Below, one piece after another: positions 36,828 to 46,362 of a DNA stretch of 62,530 nt. The number at the start of each line of letters is the position of its first letter. The stretch's first letter is position 1. The position numbers and the translations under genes are program-made. Source of the DNA: Micractinium sp. NFX-FRZ (Eukaryota; Chlorophyta; Trebouxiophyceae; Chlorellales; Chlorellaceae); NCBI GenBank assembly GCA_029339195.1, contig JAPTJF010000378.1, forward strand, positions 1-62,530. The letters run 5' to 3'. Below the pieces are notes generated by a model that was given only the letters and a program-made list of their open reading frames with translations, had not been told where the DNA came from and made no database searches.

Positions 36828-39800
36828 ATGCCAGCCCGCTACTTCCGGAATCGCCTGCCTGACTACGTGCCCGGTACCCCTGTGGTGGTCGACGCGGCCC
36901 AGACCCTACAGAGCTTTGCCGACGTGCTGCGGGCTGTCTTGACAGCTAGCACCAAGAAGCCCTCGGTGTACACAGGTGCGGTGGATGGGGCGTGATTGCT
37001 GTTGAGCAACACTGGGCTACAGCAAGTGCACCATGCGGAAGACTGCAGGTGTTAGCTGGCAGGAGCTAATCGACAGATGCAGCCTAGCACCGAGCACACC
37101 CTAGCTCAAATGCACACCTTGCCAGCTGTCCCCGCCCCTGCTGTCCCCCTACCTTGGCCCTCCACCCCACCTGCTGCTCCATCGCCTCTGCTGCCCTGGA
37201 ACCGCAGGCGCGGCGGGCGTCGCCTACGCCCTGTGGCACACCGCCCGCCACTCCGCGCAGCTGTCCCGCACTGTGCCCGAGGCAGACATGCTTGCTGGAG
37301 CCGAGCGCTACGCCCGCGCTGCCCTGGAGGCTACCTCACAACAGTCGCCGCAACGCTCATACAGCTGGTCCCTGCTGGCGGGGCACGCCGGCGTATACTG
37401 CACAGGGGCGCTGGTCTTCCACGCCGCCGCCGCTGCAGCCCAGCGTGGGGGCCGGCATGCAGCAGCCGAGGCGCTGCGCTCCGAGCGGCAGCAGTGCGTG
37501 GAGCGGTACGCCGCGCTGTCCAGCCTGGCTGCCAGCTCAGCGTGCGAGGAGGACGAGGTGCTGTACGGGCGCAGCGGGTACCTGCTGGGCGCGCTGCTGC
37601 TCAACCGGCAACTGGCGCCAGCTGGCGCCGCGGTGCCCCCCAGCGCGTTGCAGGCCGTGGTGCAGGCAATCATCGCGTCAGGTGCGCTGCCCGCCCCACC
37701 CCTCCTTCTTAGCACGAGACGCGCACTGGCTGCCTGCCTGGAGTTCTGCCTGGCTGCCTTCTTGCCGCAGGTTTGGCTGTGCGCTGCAATTGATCGTCCC
37801 CAGCCCAGCCCGCACCCAGGCTTGCCTCCTGCCCTCGCCTCCTGCCCGCCTGCACATACGTGCCGTGCCTGCTGCGCTGCACCCCGCACTTCCTGGTTTG
37901 GCCGTCCCCGGCGTGGCTGTGGACCTATCTCTGCGCTGCAGGCAGGAGCTTGGCGGCCCGCCTGCGCGACCCTGCCACCCTCCCCACCCCGCTCTTCTAC
38001 ATGTGGCCCCCTGGCCCAGATGCCTCGCCATACCTGGGCGCCGCGCACGGCCTCATGGGTAAGCCCCTCCCCCTCCCATCCTATGCACCCCTCTGCTGCT
38101 GCCGCCCGCCCGCCTGCCTGGCTGCCGCTGCAGGGCGCGAGCTGGCTGCCGCCGCGCCCCGCTGCCCCTCCCGCCTCTACTACGAGTGGCACGACAAACC
38201 ATACCTGGGGGCGGCGCACGGCATGATTGGTAGGCGCGTGCCGCTGCTGCTGCAGCTGCGCGGTGGCGGCAGCGCAGCTCCAGGGCAGACTGGCTGGGTG
38301 GGCTGTTGCCTTGCAGGCTGGTTGCACGCCCAGCGGACAGGAGGTTGGTGGAGTGTTTGATGCGGCAAGGCCTGTCGGCCTGCCTGTTGCTGCTACCGCT
38401 GACGCTGACGCCTCTCATTCCTGGGCACCATGACCGACGCATCCACCTCTACACCCACACTCTTGCATGTCTCTCCTGCCGCTGCCCTCTTTGCGCGTTC
38501 ACCCCGCCCATTGCTCCATGCCTACCCACCACCCCTTGAATCAGGTATCCTGTTTGCCCTGCTGCACGTGCCGGAGCTGGTGGGGGCAATCCCCGGGGGC
38601 CAGGAAGACGTGGAGGTTGCCCTGCGCTACGTGACGACGCTGGAGTGCGATGCAGAGGGGCGCCCAGGTGAGGCACCCCCTTGTGCAGGCTGCTGCTCTG
38701 GCTGGGGCTTCCCACTCGCTGATGCTGGGCGGGTGAGAGAGTGCGGGCTGCTGGCATTGAACACCAAAACGCCTTTGCTGGCTGGTGTTTGGCTGGTTTC
38801 TCTCATTTCTTGAGTGTGCGGGAGCTTGCCCACCAGCAGTGCTCCCCTCTGACATGCCATGCCCTCTGTGTGTGTGTCTGCCAAACGACACATGTCCCAC
38901 CGCCCGCCTGCCAATGCCAACCTGCCCGCCTGCCCACCGGTGGCTCCTGGCTGTGCAGGCCCGTCAGGCCACTACCCCACCCAGATGGGGCCCTGGCGGG
39001 ACCGGGAGCCGCTGGTGCACTGGTGCCACGGTGCCACCGGTAGGGTGGCGGCGTTTGGGAGGGGGTGCCTGCCCGCCTCCCTCCTGCCTGCCTGCATGTG
39101 CTGGCTGCCTGCCTTGTGCTGTGCGCTCCGCCTCGCAGCCGAGCACGCCCGCCCTGGTTTGCTACCCCCTCCCCCCTTCAGCGCGCGCTCTGCCATCCAT
39201 CCCATTTTTAAAAAAAATGCCACCCAAGCGCGGCTGCCCTGGGATGGGGCCTGCCCCCTAGCGGGCGGCCACTTGCCCCCTGTCCCCTGCCCCACCCTCT
39301 CCCTTTGGCAGGCGCCGTCTTCCTGTTCTGCAAGGCCCACGAGGCGCTGGGCGGTGGCGGTGCCAGCTCCCCCTACCTGGCGGCTGCCGAGCGTGCTGGC
39401 GAGGCGGTGTGGGAGCGGGGCCTGCTCAAGGTGGTTGGGTGCGTGTGCAGCAGGGACCCAGCTGGCGTGCGCACATGCAGCAGGCTGCTGCCTGCCTGGG
39501 GGTGCTGCCTGGGGTGCTGCCTGGGGGTGGCACACACAGCAGCTAGAGTAGTGGTCGAAGAGAATGCAACGGCAATGCCGCATGTGGCACCTACAGCCCC
39601 TCCCCTGCCCCTTCCTCTCCTGGCCCCCTGTCTGCGTGCGCCCCTGCAGAAGGGCCCAGGCTGCTGCCACGGCATCTCGGGCAGCGCCTACGCGCTGCTG
39701 TGCCTGCACCGCGCCACCGGACACCCGCGCTGGCTGCACCGCGCGCTGCAGTTTGCGGCATTCATGGCGGGCAGGGAGTTCCAGGAGGGGGCACGCACGC

Positions 39801-40149
39801 CGGACCACCCGCTGTCGCTCTACGAGGGGCAGGTGGGGATGTAGGTGGGGGAGGGTGAAGGAGGGAAGCAATCAAGGGCGCCAGGGAAGGGGGGAAATGA
39901 GGGGGCATGGGCTACGGCACCTACACCCACATTCTCAAAAGTGTGCGCAGCTCTGGACGCACCCCACGTGCAGGCAGCCCCGCTGCCCGGAGCACATCAG
40001 CTCAAGTCGGAGCCGAGCAGCCCCATTTGTCCACCCACCTTCTCCTCGCCCCCCCGTTCTGCCTGCAGGGCGCCCATCTGTGCCTGCTGGCCGACCTGCT
40101 GGGCGGGCCCCAGGCGGCAGCCTTCCCCATGTTTGAGGTGGAGCTGTGA
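36828..40149 (+). CDS. LanC-like protein (LANCL/GCR2 type) with two alternative tandem exons
   Basis: Exons: 36828-36975, 37208-37681, then 37942-38058 (A) and/or 38134-38229 (B), 38545-38667, 38959-39039, 39312-39430, 39650-39832 and 40069-40149. Using B alone gives 434 aa, A alone 441 aa, both 473 aa. The start MPARYFRNRLPDY fits the family. The repeated alpha-toroid GxxG units are visible: GAAGVAYALWH, GHAGVY, YGRSGYL, YLGAAHG, HWCHGATG, GCCHGISGSAYA. The zinc ligands of LanC proteins, Cys and Cys-His, sit in HWCHG and CCHG. Eukaryotic LanC-likes bind glutathione and add it to dehydroamino acids in damaged proteins. Exons A and B are homologous (both begin GR-x-LAA and end YLGAAHG-x-x-G), share phase 1-1, and each would complete the toroid. 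B is closer to animal LANCL. The start ATG was chosen over an upstream in-frame one by family fit. Confidence 0.92.
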
Positions 40150-40228
40150 CAGCCCCTGCTCTTCCCGGCGCTTGCATTGCCTGCACATTCCAACTGCTGT
40201 GCGTTCTCAAGGGCCTTGTTTTGACCAG

Positions 40229-40239
40229 TGTAATGTGTA
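40229..40239 (+). terminator. Paired TGTAA polyadenylation signals of the LanC-like gene
   Basis: TGTAA at 40229-40233 and again at 40235-40239, about 80-90 bases past the stop. Confidence 0.5.
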
Positions 40240-41225
40240 AAGGACCACGCGTATGTGCTGAGATGCCTGGACGGGAGCTTGAAGCAGAGGGTGGCCTGCC
40301 CCGTTGGCGGGCGCGCTTGCAGTTGGTTGGCTGCTCACCGGAAGTCGCCCTCACCGCGCACACCCCCATACAGCCCCCACCACGCGCATCAAACGTACGG
40401 CAGTGATAACTTGGATGTTTATGCGTTCAGGCATGCCAAGCTGCAGTTGCCTGCCTGTGGTCCTACACTCGTGAGTTTGCCTCAGTCGCACTGCAAGTTG
40501 CCGCCTTCCGCGGCTGCCCGCCACCGCCCGCCTGCCGCTGCCCCTGCGGCACTGGGTGCCTCACCTTGCCCGTCTCCCCCAACATTGTTCTGCAGGAAAC
40601 GCTGTGCGGCACAGAGCACGCAGCAAGCCGTCTCAGTAAGGAGGGAGGCCGATCTTGCATTGTCAGCGCTATCCCCCCCTTCTCTGTCAAGGTGCTGCCT
40701 CCTGCACTTCCTGCGTCTTCTACCACGCCTCGTGGCGTCTCCCGCGTCTTCTTCTGCGTCTTGTTGTTGTCTGAAACCTGCCTTCCCAGCCCCTCCAGCC
40801 CCTCAACTCCCGTGCACTGACACCCCACGCTGTCCACCGCGTCACACCTCCCTGCGGCTGCCCTATTCGTGGCCAGGCGGCAGCAGAGACGGCCTCAGCC
40901 CTGCTGAGCTGATGACGCCGGCACACTCTGAGGAGCTGGGCGCACCCAGCCAGGAAGTCGAGCGCCAACCAGTTCGCCTCCTACACGACCGGCGCCCAGC
41001 AGAGTGAGGCAATCTGTCGACACAAAAGCTGCCTGCGCCCGCCGCCCCGCGCGCCCCTTGCTCCTCACCGCCGCCAGAATCCTCTGCCTTGCCTGCCGCC
41101 AGCCCACCTTGAGGTGCTCCTCATTCAAAGTAGTGCCTTCCCAATGCGCCCGCTGAGCCTGGCACACCTCTGGTGTGCCCACCACCCGGCCCGGTCGTGT
41201 GGGGGACGATTCTGTTGTCTACCCC

Positions 41226-41880
41226 CTACAGTGTACGTCGTGGCGCTCGCCTTCCTGACTGGGTGCAGCCACAAGGTGAGCTTGCGCCAGCACTGCTGGT
41301 GGCGCCGGGAACGGTGTCATGCGCTCCTGGTGGAAGCACATGGCCGCCCATCCCATGTCTTGGGCCGCTGATCCACCCAGGACCTGGGCATGGGCTGCCT
41401 GCTGCTGCCACCAAGAGTGCATGCCAGCCTTCCCGGTGCTGGCGCCGTGCGGGAGCCAGCCGCCGCCCCCAGCCAGCCTGCGCGGATGGTCAGGTTGGCA
41501 GAGGAGATACCGTGCAAGGATCAAGCAACGCGGGTGGGGAAAGCTCAGCAGCGCGCACTGCCGCTCCAGTGGGATGCTGGGGCAGGCGCTGCTCCAGCTC
41601 GCCGGCGCCCGCAGCGCCTTGCCAGCTCGTGTCGCATTGGGTGTTGCAGGGGTGCTTGCTCCTACAGTACGCATCGGCCTTGACTGCACTTCCTGCCTGC
41701 CGCCGTCACAGGCAGGTGGCAGCCACATGCCTCCCTCCTGCTGGCCCTGCAGCCTGCTGGCCGTCATGGCAGCTAGCTGCAGGCTCGCCACGCCGCCTGC
41801 CCCCGTGCTAGTGCCCGCCCGGCTCCCTTGCTGTGAGCCCCGCGCACACCACGTGAATGCAGCCTGCCACGGAAGATGAG
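41226..41880. repeat. Diverged direct duplication, copy A
   Basis: Colinear with copy B: matching segments include GTGGCGCT followed by GGGTGC and AAGGTGAGCTTGCG, the CACTGCCGCT block, GGTGGCAGCC, and GGCAGCTAGCTGCAGGCT. Indels and substitutions are frequent, so the event is old. Confidence 0.65.
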
Positions 41881-42153
41881 AGCACAAACCAGGGGGCGTG
41901 CCAGCGTAACAAACACGCTTCAACCAGAGGTCTAAAAGACAGAACCTGCATGATTTCGTGGGGCCAAAGGCTGCTGCTGCGTCCCGTGCAGGCAGCTGTT
42001 GGGCCTTCGAGCTCATGCACGTCGTGTCGTTCCTGCCGCTGGCTGAAGCCATCCGGGCGCAGGTAGTCGTGGCCTTTGGGCCTGCACTTTGAGGCGTTTG
42101 CGGGTGGGCCCCCCGGTTGGGGCTCTTATTGGTTGCTTTGCCGCGCGCCAACC

Positions 42154-42279
42154 GGTGGGCGCTATGCCAAATAGGTGGTGCATCAGGGCCAAAGGTAGCC
42201 AATGCAGAAGTAGCCCTTCTTCTTTCTGCCTTGGCACCTGCTCATCTTCATGTACGACCTGCTTGGCATAGCGCCCACC
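42154..42279. repeat. 126-base imperfect inverted repeat (foldback)
   Basis: The left arm (42154-42213) begins GGTGGGCGCTATGCCAA. The right arm reads the same 17 bases on the opposite strand (42279-42263). Pairing continues as AGGT-GT-CAT, then GGT-GCCAA-GCAGAA toward a short loop near 42214-42218. The outer arm is perfect for 17 base pairs and the inner arm has scattered mismatches. The shape resembles a microRNA-precursor or small inverted duplication. Confidence 0.7.
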
Positions 42280-42375
42280 ATGTGGGGCGCTGCATGGTGG
42301 GCGGGACCACCTGGGTCGCTGTCCTCGTCTTGTACATCAAGTGCGTGTGCACGTTGTGTTGGCCACACTCGCAGC

Positions 42376-43140
42376 GTACGCCGTGGCGCTTTGTTGCCGT
42401 GGCTGGGTGCTGCCGCAAGGTGAGCTTGCGGCAGGCGTTGAAAAGCTGTCGTGCGCTGCAGGCGGTAGCACTCGCCGGCCCAGGCCCGAGTCAAGGTCGA
42501 GACCACCAGGCTGGCGGCCCCCCGATACTGTGGCAAGCATGGGGAGTCCACCGCTGGCAACCCACGAGGTGGATCCCCCATGTGTGCCGCAGTCACAGGA
42601 GCTGGCGCCCTGGTGGTCACCGCCCCAACCTGCGACCCTTGGGCCGCCCACTGCTACAACCAGGGGCGCATGCAAGGTTTCCTGGTGCTGGTGCCATGCA
42701 TGCATGCTTCTGTGTGAGCCCGAGGCTGCCACCAGAGGCTGCCACCTGCCTGTGATGCTGTTGGGGAGCAGGAACAGTGCAATGGTCACACCGAAGCAGT
42801 TGGGGACTGGGCGGTGCAGCAGCACTCACTGCCGCTGCACGGTGCCGGCGTTGGCTCTGTTCTAGCTAGGTGCTGGACGTGCTCCATCTTGCCAGCATCT
42901 GGTGCGACAGTGGGTGCTGCAAGGCTGCTCAGTCCCATACAGCTTGAATGTGATCCTTGCACTGCATCTCTGCAACCATCAGCACTGGCAAGTGGCAGCC
43001 GCGATACATCGCTGGCTTCCATGGCAGCTCGCTGCAGGCTTGCGAGACCGCCTGCCCCCCACTCAGGCTCCTTGCTGCGAGCCCCACGCACAGCGCATGC
43101 ACATGGTCTCCGGTGCAACCGAAGACAGCCTAAACCAGAG
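42376..43140. repeat. Diverged direct duplication, copy B
   Basis: Second copy of the 41226 unit, about 1.15 kb downstream. Shared order: TACG-CGTGGCGCT, AAGGTGAGCTTGCG, CACTGCCGCTGCACGG, AAGTGGCAGCC, GGCAGCTCGCTGCAGGCT, TTGCTG-GAGCCCC. No shared open frame stands out on the plus strand. Confidence 0.65.
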
Positions 43141-44905
43141 GGGGCGACCGCAGACGCTCAAAACCTCCGGGGCGTCAGTCGCGGCCAGCCGGCATCAGGC
43201 AGCGGCATGCACGACATGCAGTGCATGATCGCAGAGGCTGCAACGGTTGCTGTTGCACGCCGTGCAGTCGCCTTCCGTGCCCCCGCTGAGCTGTCAGGTA
43301 GGGTTGCAGGGTAGCGCAGGTCACGCGCAATCACGGCCCTTGCGCTCTGGCGCGCCACGGCCCTGCCTGCGGCAGTGATCCCCGCTACCCTGCTGACCTA
43401 TTTAACAGCTCAGCGGGGGCACAGCTCTCTCAGGTGGGCGAGCTTCAAATCAAAATATACAGGTTGGTGTACATGCATGCCGCCTTTGACAAGCTGTTCT
43501 GCTCTTTGGCGCTCCAAGTGCGCCCCCTGTGACCCCGCGGGGTACCCCACCTTCCTTGGGCCCCCTTGGGGCGGCCGCCCTCCTTGTGCTCCCTTGCAGG
43601 CTCCTGCCTTGGTCTGGTCATGGTGCGGCCCGAAGCCCAAGCCGCCTCCAACAAATGCACTCGACTCTCCGTGAGTGGGGGCAGCTGGAGGTTTGGGTTG
43701 GGCTGTGCTGGATGGGAGTGGGGCCAGCTACGTGGCACCGCCCAACACACAGGGGTTGCGTGACAGCTGGCGACAGATGCTGCTACGAGGCCATGCATTC
43801 TGGCGCCCGTCTGCACTACGGGCCACACCAATCCAACTGTCCCCTGCTCCCCTCTCGATGCACGCAGCGCTTCGTTTGGAGATCGTCCTGTGCACCCACG
43901 TGGGAGGCCATGGGTTGCACGCGGCTAGGGAGTGCAGCACGGCTGCTTGTGGTTGCGAGCAGGGGCACTGAGTCTTTATACGCTCCAGCGCTCTGTAGTC
44001 TTCCCGCCGAGCGCGCTGTAGCGTGCCCGGCCCAGCTGCTCAGCTCTCTCGTGCCTCGCTCTTGCCCCTTCATTGTGCAACACCGCTTTGCCTGTTGAGC
44101 AGGGTGTAGTGTCAATGGATCCATACTGCCAAACAGGTCATGTCGCAGAGGAGCACTGCAGGAGGCGGCAACAGCAGGCAAATAGTGGCAAGCAGGCACT
44201 GGCAGCTTGTGACCCACAGGGGAGAGGAGGGGTTCACCAGCTGCTGCGCCGGTGTCCGCTAAGCTTCCTTGCTCTGCGCTGCGTCACTTATGTGGGGCCA
44301 ACCCAACTGTTGTGAAGCCGAAGCTAACAACACGCAAACTGGACCACTGCTTCTCCATCGCCAGCTACATGGGACAACGCCCCGTGGCCTTCTAGGCTAG
44401 TAGGCGTTGCACTGAATTTCGTTGCTTCACACTGCTTGTACATGCCCTCTTTCCATGGCCCATGTTTCAAGGCCTGCTGCATGCCTCGTCAACCTTTGAG
44501 AACAAGATTATTCGCACATTGCCGTCCCTTTTCAGGGGATGCAAACAGCAGTAAACAACCACTATCCCCGGCACTGCCCGCTGTCGCACGCTGCGCCCAC
44601 TGTTTGCACGCCCACCGCCTGGTGCCCACAGCCTGGCACGCCTGCCCGCCACGCTTACACTGTTTGTTTCTGCTCCACTCATCATTTTGCGATCGGTATC
44701 AGATGGCAAATCAGCCAGCTGAAGCCAGCCGCTTGCTATAGCCTGGAGGTAGGCACGCAGCATTGCCTCCACGGCAGCGCTCCCGCCGTGCCGCTGCCGC
44801 TGCCTCATGGCACGCGCTCCGGCGCGCCCGACCTGCGCTCTAATGCCCCTTGCTGATTGGCCTTGTCCCACGTCTCTCTAAGCAGCTGCACAACAACGCA
44901 CAGCG

Positions 44906-45933
44906 ATGCTTGGGACTCTCCGCGCTGCGGCTTGCTGCCGGCTGCCTGCAGGGCAGCGAGCTTTCGCACCGCTCCAGCAGCGGGAAACGAAGCGTTTCAG
45001 CAGCAGCAGGCGGGCCGCCGCTGGTGCGGGCAACAGCGGCGGCGACGACGCCAGCGGTGGCACAGGCAGTGCTGGTGCCAGCAGCAGCAGCAGCGGCGAG
45101 CTGCCGCCAGAGCTGCAGGGGCTGTGCATCTCGGAGGATGGCCAGCACTTGATTGACTCGTCCACGGGCAAGGTGGTCAACGAATTTGGAGCCACGCGAT
45201 TTGATGTTGCAGTGCGAGGTACGCACGCCCGTCAGGGGGCCTGAGGCGGTGCAGCAGCCTGCCTCCTTTGCGCTGCCAGTGCAGCACTTTTGCGCCTCTG
45301 TCTAGCACCCTCTTTCTGCTCTGAAACTCTCTACCAGCTTCGGCCTCTGCCCGTTGCTGCATGCCGCTGGATCGCCCCCATCCCGTGCCTGCTCCTGTGC
45401 ACAGCACGCCTGCCCCTCCCACCTTGCCCCTCCCCCCATCCCTACCCTGCCTGCGCCTGCCCTGCCCCGCCCCGCCCCCCCCCCTGCCTGCAGCCATGCG
45501 CGGCGAGTTCGACCCGCCAGCTTACATGGAGAACACAGACCGTGCCTCCGGCCTGCTGCTGGACTCCCTCACCCAGTTCCCCGCTGTCTACGACTTCCAG
45601 CTGGTCGTGAAAGCACAGCAGGCTCAGCAGGCTCAGCAGGCACAGCAGGACGCAGCAGGAGGCAGCAGCAGCAGCGGCAGCAGCAGCGGCAGCGGCGCCA
45701 GCGACGGCGCCAGCCAGGAAGCTGAGGGGGAGGAGGCCGTACTGGAGCGGTACCGCCAGCTCATCGCCGACACCACCGCCGCCGACATCCCCCGCGAGGC
45801 GTGCACCCTGAAGCGCCGCATGGGCGGCAAGTACCTCAGCCTCTGCATCCCGGCGCGCGTGCAGGCGGCGCACGTGGTGGACCTGGTGTGGCAGGCGCTG
45901 GCGGGTGACGCGGCTGTCATGATGAAGTACTGA
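44906..45933 (+). CDS. DUF493 (YbeD-like) protein, probably plastid-targeted
   Basis: Two exons: 44906-45218 and 45494-45933, joined in phase 1, coding 250 aa. The first 45 residues are rich in Ala, Arg and Ser (FSSSRRAAAGAG), as in a chloroplast transit peptide. A Ser/Gly linker follows, then a conserved middle (PELQGLCISEDGQHLIDSST and GKVVNEFGATRFDVAVR). The C-terminal part matches the DUF493 fold, an ACT-like domain: RASGLLLDSLTQFPAVYDFQ at the start, and YLSLCIPARVQAAHVVDLVW with a terminal MMKY. A Gln-Ala run and a Ser-Gly run split the domain in a loop, a common state in GC-rich algae. Bacterial YbeD resembles regulatory ligand-binding domains; the plant proteins have no firm function. 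Confidence 0.85.
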
Positions 45934-46362
45934 TTGAGGGGAAGGGTGCTTTCATAGGGTGTGGGTTTCCACCGCCCCGTATCCACACAAGCGGACACTA
46001 CTGTGCTGCGCCCAGCCAGCGCCCCTGCCACGCTGGCCCCTGAGCAAATCCTCTCTGAAACGTGGTTCTGCAGCAGTCCCCACAGCTCCCTCTGACTTGG
46101 CCTGTGCAGTCTTCCCAGCTCCCAACTGCCCCCTCCCCCCTGCTTTGCCCTACTTGCACACTAAACGCGCACCCGCCTTCTGCCCACTCATCCTTGCACC
46201 ACGATCTGCTTGTTTCTTATAACACATATTCACTTGGAGTCCACACACCAAAACGGGTTGCAACAGGCACAGCTGTGCGCCACAGAGGAAGCCGTGGGGA
46301 GTGCTTGCCGCCGCTGCCGCCTCTCTCTAAGCTCCCTCTGGGCCCGCTCTCTCTCTGTGGGC
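45934..46362. other. Convergent 3' region between DUF493 and M20 genes
   Basis: 429 bases with both 3' UTRs. Neither strand shows a clear TGTAA. No gene is seen. Confidence 0.4.

Larger units (their letters stand above)
40150..44905. other. 4.7-kb gene-poor region with duplications and protein-like fragments
   Basis: No complete gene could be built on either strand. The region holds a diverged direct duplication (41226-41880 and 42376-43140), a 126-base foldback (42154-42279) and scattered protein-like stretches on the plus strand. Three of these are 42009-42062 (ELMHVVSFLPLAEAIRAQ after a good acceptor and before a GT), 43422-43532 (QVGELQIKIYRLVYMHAAFD) and 44312-44395 (TTRKLDHCFSIASYMGQRPV, then a stop). 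Codon use there is less GC-biased than in the neighbouring genes. It could be a decaying membrane-protein gene, a fast-evolving gene with atypical introns, or a non-coding transcript locus. A 327-codon minus-strand open frame (42202-41219) shows no recognisable domain. Confidence 0.4.

Noticed and set aside
37308..38327. 339-codon minus-strand open frame
   Set aside because: It lies opposite the LanC-like exons, whose plus-strand reading carries family motifs.
41219..42202. 327-codon minus-strand open frame
   Set aside because: It has no recognisable motif or signal and no consistent splice partners; long antisense frames are common at this GC content. Kept only as a remark in the region entry.
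40150..44905. Transposon or integrated virus
   Set aside because: No terminal repeats, target-site duplications, transposase, integrase, reverse transcriptase or capsid motifs were seen.
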